Assembly (NCBI GenBank): GCA_017506865.1
Contig: JAFCMP010000190.1
Coordinates: 868,001 to 932,000, forward strand
Source of the DNA: Tribonema minus
Taxonomy: Eukaryota > Sar > Xanthophyceae > Tribonematales > Tribonemataceae
Length of the DNA: 64,000 nt
Direction: 5' to 3'
Shown here in pieces: positions 18,901 to 30,100 of the stretch. The position numbers and the translations under genes were made by a program. The first letter of the stretch is position 1. Each line of letters begins with the position of its first letter. A model generated the notes under the pieces. It was given only the letters and a program-made list of their open reading frames with translations. It had not been told where the DNA came from and searched no databases.

Positions 18901-21900
18901 CATGAGCGCAGACTCGTGGTTGGAGTCAATGCCGGATGAAAGAACTCTGCGGACGATGCGCTTCGATGCGCTTGGCCGACGATACTACGTGGGCTTCACC
19001 CGGCAGTCACCCTATCGCTACGGCTTGCGGCATCATGCTCATGCTCCACCGGTACATGCGCCAAGAGATGGGTCTGTTGCGCGGCGCAGAGGCTTCGATG
19101 CATACCCCAACACGTCATCGGATCCGCATGGTCAGAACTACGCGGAACATTGCAGGGAATGCTTGTTGAGGTGGGGGTGCTGGGAGGGTCATCACAGCCG
19201 CGCATGGGCAGGAGAGCCTGGAGTGGAGCCTTTGCAGCAGCAGCTGATCGATGCATGGGAAACCTTGCGACGGCGGTTCGACACTGATGCTAATGCGGCA
19301 CCAGAGCTATGGCAACATCAACGCCGCATGCTTGACCCGCGACCGGACACTGACCGGTACTGCGATGACAACAACCATCGGCTAGATGTTGTGCGCGAGG
19401 AGAGTGCTGTTGCCACCGCACGACGGATCGGTGTCACACATAATGTGGCAGACTACCTCAGCAATCTAGCGGAGGCGGTGGAGTGGGATCAGAATGCAAA
19501 CTGGAGCCAACTTCGCCTCAACTACACTGAGGGGCAGCTGAACGACATCACGACTAACATCGGAGACCGCGCGTGGCTGTTGCAACAGCGGGCGCACGCG
19601 AGCATCGACATCGACTCTGCTAGACCGCGACCACCACTACCTGCGGCGCAGTACGCTGAGCAACGCAATACCATCAACATCGTGCTGGCTCACTTCCTCA
19701 CCACTCAGCGCTGTCTACGTGATGGGCTACCACTGCCGCCGCCGTTGCGCATGTGCATAACTGGCGGCCCTGGTAGCGGCAAGACACACCTGCTGAATGT
19801 GCTGACTGGCGTGTTGCCACCTGGTGCGCTGGCGTTATCAGCGACCACGGGCACGGCTGCAAGCAACATTTTTGCGCCTATGGCACACCGCCGCTTTCAC
19901 ATCACGCCATCCAACCAGTCCACAGTGGCACAACCGGACCTATCTGGAGCGACATTGGCTGCTCTACAGGTACGTAATAATACCATGGAATACCTGCATT
20001 GTTCGCCGCTGCCAGTCGCCGTCCTCAGTCCTGTTATCCTAGTCAGGTTGCAACAGCGCAGCTCCCGTGACCTGTTAGCATTGCATCGATAGTGCAGCTC
20101 CAGATCTGCATGCAAGAAAGAATGGACGTTGAACATTAATCTATGACAATATCATGCGTGCTGTCATCACAGGCTGAGTTCAGGCAGCTCTATGGACACG
20201 CCATCGATGAAGTGAGCATGATGAGCCCGAGCATGCTCGGATTCGTCGTGTCGCGCCTGTCACAAGGGCGGATGGGGGAAGACCTGCGCATGAGAGGACC
20301 GTTAGCGCTGCTCATGCTGTTCGACACTGATCAGCTACCGCCAGTGCGCGCGCAGGGGTTGTGGGAATACCCCACTGACCCTACGGGGACTGCTGGTATG
20401 GGTCATCTCGCGTACAACTCGCCGAACGCGGTTATACAGCTACCAGGCTCTCACCGACATGACGATGCAGCTCTGCTGGCCGCGCTGCATCGCCTGGCAC
20501 GCTGCGAACAGACCGAGGAGGACTATCAGCTGTTCGCTACGCGATTCACGACCACCGTCTCAGCTGCAGACAGGGCGCGCTTTGACAACGAACCCCACTT
20601 CTTCGCGCGCCATGCGGACGCAATGCGCTACAACATCGACCGTCTTGCGTGCCTGCGCGAACAGCGCCACATGTTAGCGCAAATATATGCACATCACAGC
20701 CATCCTGGCAGCGACGCTGGACGTTCGCACGATCAGTTCAGGGGCATGCGCGCGGTCAACAACCTCGCCATTGGTGTGCATACACGTCTCACGATGAACG
20801 TGTGGGTGGAAGCACAGCTCACTAACGGCAGACGTGGGATCATACGCGACATCATTTGGGCGCCTGGCTCAAGACCGCCAGACCTGCCGCGTGCCGTCAT
20901 GATGTACATACCGCAGTACACTGGTCCTTCTTTCTTCACTGAGGAGCAAATCGCACAGGATGAGGATCTGCGTCGAACGGTGCCTATCCCTCCAATGGAA
21001 GTACACCTGGAACACACTTGGCGGCGCACACGCACCGGCGTACCTGTCACTGTGGTGTACGGAGACACTATTCACAGTTGTGAGGGGTCTACGCAGGAGC
21101 TGGCGTACGTGAACATTGGGCCCCGTGAGTTCTCACATGGTATCACCTACACCGGCCTCAGCCGCACTCATCGGCTGAATGACATGCTGCTGGAGCCTTT
21201 CACTTTGGACCGATTCATGTCCTCGCGCAGGGCATTTGACCATCACCCACAGACCAGCGCCCGACGCCGTGCTGACCGTGACCGTCTACATGCTGCACAC
21301 GAGTACACCGCATGGAGTGTGGCGCGGCATTCTTCAGATCGTCCTGCCGTGGAGCGTACGGCTGCAGAACGCATCGACGTGCTGACGCGTGACATCGCTG
21401 CTGCTCTACCGGACGTGGAGGCATTCTACAGCATGCACATCGATGAGGTCCGGGCAGTACTCACCAGAGAGGCAGAGGACGCCAGCGCAGCCGCACAGCG
21501 CCGAGAGGACCAGCGCAGAGTGGCTGCTGTGAATGCACACACGCGCATGACGGAGGACCTGTGGGCAAATCGCGCAGCTGCACGGAGTACAGTGATCGAA
21601 CAGCAGCAACGGGAGGCAGATGAGGCAATCAGCAGAGCGCAGGAACACGCTGATGAGGTGAGTCGTACTGTAATCTACAAGTAGTTATTGGCCCTGTGAG
21701 CCAGCAGCATGCTTTCTTCTTGCCAATAGAGCACATGCTTTAATTGAATATCAGCCAATATTGTCTCTTGTATGTTTCCATAAATAACCCATTTGTGTGT
21801 GTCTGTGCAGTGGGCGGAGGCGGAGCCGGAAAACGCTGCTGAACAACGCATCATATTTCGACAACAACAGCTACAGCAGCAACAGCAGCAGCGACAACGT

Positions 21901-22590
21901 GAACATCAACTGGCGCAGGCACAGCAGCAACGGCAAGAGCAGCAGCTTCAGGCACAACGGCTACAGCAACAACGCTTGCAGGAGCCACAGCAGCAGCAGC
22001 AGCAGCTACAGCCACAGCTGCAGCAACCGCAGGAAGAGGAGCCGCAGTCATGCGCAGTATGTTTCGAACTGATTGTCACGCTTGCAAGTGTTCAGAGCGA
22101 TTGCGGACATGGAAACCAGTTATGTGCTCCATGTGCGTACCAGCTCATCGCCATTCATGGCCACACTATCTGCCCATTGTGCCGCGCATTCATGACTTTG
22201 CGTTCAACGACAGCTGAATGGCACGCAAGTGCGGGACGAAGCCAGACCTATTCATGGGTTTTCGAACCGCTCATTGCTGACGCACTTGGAAGGCAGAATG
22301 AGTTTGCGTTCGAACGCCCACCTGGATGGGATGCAATAGTGAATGCATATGCTCTCGCATTTGCTGAGCATAACGTTGACTGGGACACTCTAGAACGTGA
22401 TCATCAGCCAGGTCAGCCACCTCACATCACTGCAGATCAGCAGAATCAGCTCATTGACATGAGCTCATTGATGCTGGCCGCACTTGGTGCATATGGTCAG
22501 GCGGTGCGTACTCGAGCGCAGACAGGCCAGGGAGCGGTGGAAAGCCTGCAGCATTACATAGAAGTCGCTACAAACCTGTACATTAATTGA
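15890..22590 (+). CDS. Helitron Rep-helicase protein with C-terminal RING finger (8 exons)
   Basis: Exons: 15890-16105 (tentative), 16226-17934, 18039-18113, 18250-18333, 18429-18509, 18656-19969, 20173-21657, 21811-22590. All junctions are GT-AG and phase 0. The Rep exon has FPHIFPYGRGDP, ANHWHDL, the HUH-type CQRHYHTGYC (about 17490) and EYAVKYASK with the two Tyr (about 17800). One base seems lost between 17236 and 17284, where the frame changes. The helicase has Walker A GGPGSGKTH (about 19766), Walker B IDEVSMM (about 20205) and a late YTGLSRTHR. The last exon opens with a Gln-rich stretch and then a RING finger: CAVC, CGHGNQLCAPC, CPLC (about 22050-22180). The protein would nick, unwind and re-ligate the element during rolling-circle transposition; the RING suggests ubiquitin ligase activity. 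Confidence 0.8.
18039..18509 (+). other. Array of three homologous in-frame mini-exons
   Basis: Mini-exons of 75, 84 and 81 bp (18039-18113, 18250-18333, 18429-18509) sit between the Rep and helicase exons. Each starts AG-(T/C) after a CAG acceptor, ends at a GTGAGT or GTAAGC donor, is phase 0 at both ends, and encodes the same pattern: S...A-A/R-x-D...Q...(V)AG-x-T. The end of the tentative first exon (about 16035-16105, with LAAADRV.VQHDVA) matches the same pattern. They arose by tandem exon duplication, and any of them can be skipped without a frame change. Confidence 0.75.
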
Positions 22591-24103
22591 CCATAAAGCA
22601 TTACGTGTGTGCATAAAAATGGATGATCAATTTTTCGCCCACATACGCCTCTGCTGAGCTCTGTCGCCACGTGCTGCATGTGTACAGATGTCGACTGCGT
22701 TCGTTTCTGTAGTTTAATGATACGTTCACAATTTTTCAAACAGCAGCACCCTATGCTCCAGTCTCAATGACATACTGTCACGGTCGTAGTTTTTACACAG
22801 CATCAGTTGATCACACAACGAGGTCCGCGAGGTGTAGCCTCCAATCTCAAAGAAATTGCTCTGCTCCTGCTGCTGCGTTGAGATGTTGGTGGCTGCTGCT
22901 GCTGTTGAGGATTTCTGTGCTCCGACACCCTACAGCAGCAATAGCAATACTAAAATAGCCTTTGAATACTCGTCGTCTGTCTGCTTCAGCAGCAGCAGCA
23001 GCAGCAGCGCGAAAGGTAGCTTCGAGAGCCATGTTTGTAAACAACAACTGTCTAGCGGACACATCTCAGTCGCCAGCGATGTTCCATCGAGTAAATATGC
23101 ACCAGCCACGCAGCAACAAGGCCACTGTCTCGCTATTCCACTTACCAGAAGGCACTTAGCTCGGCAGCAGCAGCACAGCAGCAGCAGCAAGCCTAAAAAC
23201 TCTTGAAAACTCTGTTCTCCCGCCACGCTGCAGCAAGCTGTGTCCGGACTCTCGCCACCCTCCAGCCATACGCCAAAAAGGCCAGTGCCACAGCTAAGTC
23301 TCCCTCGCAAGGCAAGCTGCAGCCAGCAACGCCCTCTGTGTTTGCTGTCTGCTCCGAAAATCAAAAGACACCGCTTGCGCCCGAACCGGAAAGAAGTAGC
23401 ACACGACGTGGAAAATACAGAACACATTGCCACTACGCCAGAGGCATCCCAGCCATCTTCGCCGGCGCTCAGGCAGCCGTTCTGGCTGCAGCCTGTGACA
23501 TCTGCCAAAGTTTTGAGGGCCGGTAGAGGGACGGCGAGGGGGGTCCAAGGACGGCGGGGGGGAGGGGGGACGGGGACGGGGGACTTGGGCTCCGCTGCCG
23601 CTCCGCGCGCTCCGCTGTCGCGCGCTCCGCCGGTCGCTCGCTATAATGACTGTCACGACGAAGCGGACGTTGCTGTGAGCTGTTGACAGCAGCATGCACC
23701 CGCAAACACCACGGGTTTAGCTTTCCTGTGAGGCTTATGTTGAGGGCATGCACACGAACAAACGACACCAGCACCGGTCTGAGGTCACGTGGAAGGGGCA
23801 GGTCTCATATCATTTGAAAGGGCCATGAACCCCTGTAACGGTCTGATGCGCCATGAATCTAGCATGCTCAAAAGCGAGCATGCATTTCACGACTTCATTT
23901 CAAGAAACACGACAGCACGAGCATAGATGTGGGAAACAGGCCCAAAGCCCGGTGGAGAAAGGCTCATCAATCGATGGATGAAAAGAGGGTTGCAGTGTAC
24001 TTATGGACTTGTATTTATGAAGCCCAAGGGAGGCGTGTATTTATAAAGGCCCAAGGTTGCAGTGTACATTTATTGACTTGGGTTTTGACTATGTCCATGG
24101 ACA
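22591..24103. other. Gene-free stretch between the Helitron and the phytochrome gene
   Basis: No supported gene. It contains CAG/CTG-rich tracts (about 22870-23200), a strongly G-rich patch (about 23540-23586, several G runs of 4-9) followed by GCGCGCTCCGC-type repeats to about 23640, and LINE-tail remnants at 24005-24058. The Helitron 3' end should lie in its left part. Open frames in the CAG tracts are repeat artefacts. Confidence 0.45.
24005..24058 (-). repeat. Two remnants of the LINE 3' end
   Basis: ACTTGTATTTATGAAGCCCA at 24007 onward and GTATTTATAAAGGCCCAAGG ending at 24057 both match the 3' terminus of the LINE at 3305-3337, in the same orientation. They lie 45-100 bp beyond the phytochrome stop codon on its strand, so they are probably in its 3' UTR. 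Confidence 0.6.
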
Positions 24104-27100
24104 TCAGAAACTACTGGTTGATGCTCGCGGCCTTTCAGTCCTTGTCACATCATTGGACGCGATCATGTTCAGTATGACAGTTTCCATCATCCCTGCGGGC
24201 GTGGGCTTGGGTAGGACCGTGGTTGCTCCGGCGTTGAGCAGGATTGCCTTGGATATGTCGGACAGATCTGCGCAGGACACCAGTGACCAAGTAGGAGCAG
24301 TGTGATAAAGCCGACCGGTTGTTGTATGCAAGGAGCGCGCAGAATTTGCAATTCATGATACATCAATTAAAACCATCTGCGATTGGCATGCTGGTGCTTC
24401 ATGCGTCTGTACATGCGTCTGTAGTCAATACAATGTGTGCGCAATGTGCTCTCTGTATTGGTTCACGCTCATCGTTGAGCCACCTCCTCATGAAGAGCCT
24501 CGCCGTTGTGCGTGCTGTAGGGCACTCGTGCACGAGCAGTGCAATCTGTAACATGGTCGTTTCAGCGCCGACACAAATACTGCAGGCACTACTGCTTTGG
24601 ATGGCATAGTGATAGTGTCATGACTTAGATGAGTAGCGCAACACGATGATAGCATCGAGCCACAACGCCACCGAGATGCAACGCTAGCATGACTGACAAT
24701 ATGGTCAGCACGGCCGGAGCACAAGAGCGCTCAGGCACATTAACAAGGAAGCACAAGTGGTGATGCCTGCTGTATACGAGGTGATGGAACTCTCAGGTGA
24801 CGGCTAGTCCTTAGGTTAGTCTGCATCAGTTGACGATCTAGATAAATGACGGGATATGATGATAGCATCACGTCACAGACACTGCTCTGAGATGCAAAAC
24901 AGGCGATGCCACATAATTGGCAAATACGGTCAGCGGACCTACACGTCAAGCACGCTCAGGCAGAGAGAACAACATGTCGGAGTTGAATCCACTTGCCTGC
25001 TGTATACGCGGCGATGGGCACCGCGGGAAGCGCGTACTCTTTCTCCAACGCTCGGATGCGCACGATGGCTTCTTGGCCGTTCATGTTCGGCATGTGATAG
25101 TCCATGAGGATGGCGTTCACAGGGCGCTCATCAGCCACTGCGCTCTGCGCGTACGCAGTCACCGCCTCGCTGCCGTCCCTCGCCACCAGGAACTCCGCGC
25201 CCTGCCCCAGCACGAGTGCTAGCTTGTGCTGGCATAGTCGCAGGTTCAATGTGCTGTCGTCGACAAGCAGCACGCGTGGGCGCTCAACAACCTGCTGCGG
25301 CTTGTTGCCAACACCGCCGAAGAACGATGGCTCCCGTGGCTTTGCGGATATGAGGGAGGCCCCGGAGGGGCTGGCAGGGGCAGAAGCAGCAGGTGTTGAC
25401 GGCCCTGGCCGCGCCAGCTGAAGCGGCAGCGCAAACAAGAACAGGGTGCCTTTCTCCATCGTGGAAGCCACGCCCAGTGCGCCGCCGCACTTTCTGGCGT
25501 GCGAAAGGCTGATATGCAGCCCCAGGCCGGTGCCCTGATGCGCCTTGCTCACACCCGAAGACAGCTGGTAGTATGGCCTACAAGGTTCAAGCGCCACACA
25601 CGGCTTACACAGTACACTCATGGAAGACACACCGGGAGATAGTAGGTGCTTGCAAGGAAAATCCCTGTGGAAGAAAGTAGCACAGTGTAAGCCATGTGCG
25701 TGTCATTGGCTTTCAGGCACTGCTGTAAAGTGGGACATGGCACATCCAGATTTCAAGTAGTCACAGCATACAGATCTGAAAATCAAGTGCGCACTGGACA
25801 GTAATGGTGAGATGAGGCACATGTCTAGGGTTGGGCCACCTGTAGTGTGGCGAGTCGGTGTGAGCCTTAGTAGTTGGAACACCTGAGGCTTTGCGAAGCG
25901 TGCGCGGCTTTACAATTTCAACTTAGACGCACCTTGGAGGCCTAATGGATGGACACAATGTCTCGCAATGAGCTGCCTTCACTTTATTGATAATTGACCT
26001 GCCAGGGTTCTTGGGGACTGAATGCCGGGTTTGGGCGGAAAACAGATCATCCCATGTCAGCCACTTGCACTTGGCGGTTGCGCTCCTGCAAGTGCTAGCT
26101 AGCTGAAATAGTCAATGTCGTCCACACACACTAGATATGTAAACCTGCACATCACATCGAGATACTTTCTTGGTGACTTCAATGCGCACCAACGTCGAGT
26201 TGCACATAGCCAGCGTCCTTCACTATTGCTGAGGCAAGCGGCGGTGGTTCACAATCTACGACATCAGACACTGTTGCAACCCTGTGAAAACATGCCATCG
26301 TCTTGCAATGGTGCAAATGCAAGGCAACATGCTAGTGTATTGCATCCGCCCCTTCACTTGCTGCTGCAGCATCCTGGTCCTCAAAGCATGGACTGCAAAT
26401 AGCTCGACAGAGCACCTGACTCAAATGCTGGGCGTCCATAGTAGCAAAGGAAACTGTTTGCTGGACTCCGCACACCTGACTGGGTCATAGGGCAGCTGCA
26501 GCACGTATTTGCTTTTACGGACATCCGGTACGTCCGTTATTCTGTGCAAAATGAAATACATTGCAGCATCTTCCAGTTGCCCATCGATGTCGCACAAAGC
26601 AGCCTTCAGCTCCCTGGCTCATACAGGTCAGACCAGATAGCGATGGGGGACACATACATACATACATACTCAAAGGTGTTCATCAGGTTGTCAAACAGGC
26701 TCGATCAGACAAAGACGGGGGAAACTTACTTGAAGATGTCGATCAGGTCCTCCCGGCTCTCAATGCCGATGCCTGTGTCCTCCACTTGCACGAGGAACCA
26801 AGTCGCCGAACGCACCTGCGCCTCAGTCCACGATGATGGCTGCACGGGCAGTTTACCTTCGGGCTGCGACCAGTAAGAGTGCTCGAAGCTGGCGGCGCAA
26901 GCGGTCCATATGGCGTACGCCGCCTGGTAGCTGGCTACCTGCTGCGAGGATACCACCACGTCGCCCCCTGCCGCAGTGAACTTAAGTGCGTTGTTCACTA
27001 GGTTTTGTACGGTCTGTGGCGGCAGCAGCGGCAGAGCAGCAGGACGATAGATCGATTTCCAATTCATGGCATCCGCGATTTCAAATTCTTGTTGGTCACA

Positions 27101-30100
27101 TTGAGGGCGCATAAATTATACTCCTGGGGCGAAATGCAATGGCACTATGCTCAAACACACCAATAGTTACCTGAGCATTCGTAGCCACACCATAGGACAC
27201 ATCATCCTCATCCGACCTCCACCACTGCAGACCATGCCTGCATTGACTTGCTAATGCATTCTGAAGCCTGACGTCATGGGTCAGGCTAGCTGCTGCAAGT
27301 TCGAAATCATGATAACAAAACTGCGTATGAGCTTCAAAGGAAGAGGATAGAAAGGTACAAGAATTTTTGCAAGCTCTGGACCCCTCTTCTTGCCAATCGT
27401 TAGCTGACAAAACCTGGCGGCACCAGGCTCAGCACGGCCACGTGCGCTCAAGGGTATCGGAATGTCTCGCACTATGGCTGCGTTGTGAGCCTCGTTACAG
27501 ATGGCGCGTTGCGCACACGTGTTGGGCCATACGGCTGCAACACTGGAGACAGGCGGCTATGGGGACTTTATGGAGGAGGACCCTGGAGGAGGGGAGGAGC
27601 TAGATTGGGATGGGCTGTCCAAGTTATAGCTATTTGGACGCGAGCATGTTATGTTACATACTGCATGTACTTGCAATCATGATTTGTGGTCAGACTGGAT
27701 TGTGGACCTACACATCAATATAAAGTACTTGTAAACTTGTCTGCTGCTATTTAGGTGGACTATAGACGCTGCCACTGGCGCCCATTAATTGGAAAGTAGA
27801 GTTACCATTGTTACTCTGGCACAGACGGCGTGGCTGCCTTATTCACTCCAGCACGGCGGAAAACGGAAAGGCCTCCTCCGTGAATCTTGTTTCCATTTTT
27901 TTTATCAGCAGTTTTGGCATTTCGGTACATTTCGGAGCAAAAACCAACAGTAAGCTGCCGTGCAAGAATGGTGGGTGGGGCAAGTGTGAGCTGCCGTCGA
28001 AGATTTCTCCAGACCCACTTGGTAGCCACTCAGTTTGCGGTGAAAACACAATCCCATCGCTTGCAACAGCAGCAGTAGCAGCAGTAGCAGCGGCTAGCTA
28101 CAGGCGCCTGAGTTAGGCTTGCCGTTCATTTTACGGATACAGATAATTGCGCACAGTATCAGGGCATAAACATTACAGCCAGGGCAAAGACCCCACTGAT
28201 ATTTGATGGCCCAGGTAAAGGTGAGGGGTTGGGATGAGGTTAGGGTAAGGTTAGAGTGGGAGCCAAGATAGCAAGTAAACAGAAACAAAAAGGTTTGCAC
28301 CACCTGCCCACAGTTACACCTCGCACAGCACTGCCTTGGCCACCTGTTATGCTCCACGCACGCTTAGCGTCCCCAGGTACACTGCATACATACTCCAAGA
28401 TTGCTTGCTGTATGTGGTCAATGACAGTCTCTGTTTTTTTTTGTACTTTGGAAGTGTTACTATTTTGGCTAGTTTGAGTCCACACTCGTGTTGTTCAACA
28501 GAGGCCAGAGGATGAGATGCGGGTGTGGGCAGTGAGTATGTTGCTGAGATCGGATATCAATCGGAAAATTAGCTCAGAACTGTTTACTGAAAGGCCTCGC
28601 TCCGCCCATCCACGACCCTGAAAGCCAAAATGCAATTGAGCACTTGCGCTATAGTGAGTTGGTCAAGACATGCCAAGTTTTCCAAAACTGTGTAGTCGGA
28701 AAAAAAAATGTTGTTGGCCGCACTCAGACGCACCTGCGAACTACTTGTTTGTTGAAAGTTGAAAATGGTTGAGCCATTATGTTTTTTGCACGTTGAGCAG
28801 TGATAGTTGAAGAAATAGTAAAGTTGAAGTTTGAATAACACCATTGAAGTATGATTTCACAGATTAACTACAACAACTGAGTGGTCAGTAGATGCCCCTG
28901 ACAGGGCTACAACGTGACATCACCCACCTTCAATATTACTTATAACCTGGAGACTTCAATACTGGACGATGCAGGGCCAAGTGCTCCGTGCACTCTGTCG
29001 CATCTTCATATGCTTCAGTGTATACTAACTACTCAAGTAGTACTACAAATTAGTATATGATGTGTGTGGTGAAGTCACGATGATCAAGCCCTCTGCAAAT
29101 AGCGCTGTGGCCACTCTCGTATACTTACTGCTGACTGGTGGCTGCCCGTATGGTCATTGTGTTGCTGCTACCGCCCTCGTAAGAATGTTTTAAGGGCGAG
29201 CAGCAGAAATGCTGTTTTGCTATAATGTTCTGCTTCGCTCGGGCGCCGATACATCACTCTACTGACTCTACTGCAGCATCTGTTGTGCCTAAGGATCTCA
29301 GCTGTCGCTTCATGCGTGGCACATGGCATCACCGCTCACCTGCACTATCACCGTCGAGTCGCCCACAACGCGGCCGTCCGCTGAGTCCGGCCACGAAGTG
29401 GCGATCCCCATTTTGAGAGTCACGCCCTTCTGCGTGGCATACGGCGTACAGACGCTGCGCACGTCGTACAGCAGTGCGGGCCAGCACAGCGGCTCTGCCG
29501 CCAGCTCCACCCGGTACTTGTTCTTGGACACGGCGAGGATGTTGTCGAGGGTCTTGAGCAGCCCCTCGCCGCAGTCAAGCGCGCCCGCCACGATGTCGTC
29601 TTGGTCTTCGGCGCTGAGCTTGCCAGAGGCGTCCTGCAGGAGCTGTAGCGAGCCCATGATGCCATGGAAGGGGGTCCTGCGGGCGCAGAATACCGCAAAT
29701 CATGGGGTATGAGATACCCGGACTTTGTCCAGTGCTGGCCTCCAGGCCCCCGTATAGACGGGTTCCTGATACCCCGTGGAATAAGAAGGGGTATCGTACC
29801 CAGCATACCATGTAATGTATATCGCATCCTGTACAGCAAACCCAGTAGCTTAGCTGCGTGCCCACTGACATGCGACATATTACAGATATCTTACAAGGCA
29901 CATTAAATAACCGTACCTTATACTTCAAGTACAAAGTTTGTATCTTATATCCGTGACTTGCGGTATGCAGACAGGGCGGGGTGCGTGAACGGGATGATCA
30001 CTTAGACATACCGGTGCTTTCACAAGAATGTGCAAGACAGTGACGCCGTGATGTATGAAGTGCATGTCTCCGCCACCAGTTCTGTGGTTGATGGATGACC

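Larger units (their letters stand above)
15252..22590 (+). mobile_element. Helitron, nearly complete coding region
   Basis: A rolling-circle transposon recognised by its Rep (HUH, two-Tyr) and PIF1-type helicase regions on the plus strand. The bounds given are those of its genes. The true ends (5' TC, 3' hairpin plus CTRR) were not found in the flanks. One frameshift is visible in the Rep exon, so this copy is probably not fully autonomous, but splice sites and the helicase are intact, suggesting a recent insertion. Confidence 0.8.

Noticed and set aside
22930-23508. Minus-strand frame of 192 codons with Leu/Cys runs
   Set aside because: The runs come from CAG/CTG triplet tracts read on the other strand; no domain or splice context supports it.
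28230-28262. GGTTAGGGTAAGGTTAG, telomere-like repeat
   Set aside because: Only two or three imperfect units inside a phytochrome intron; not an array.
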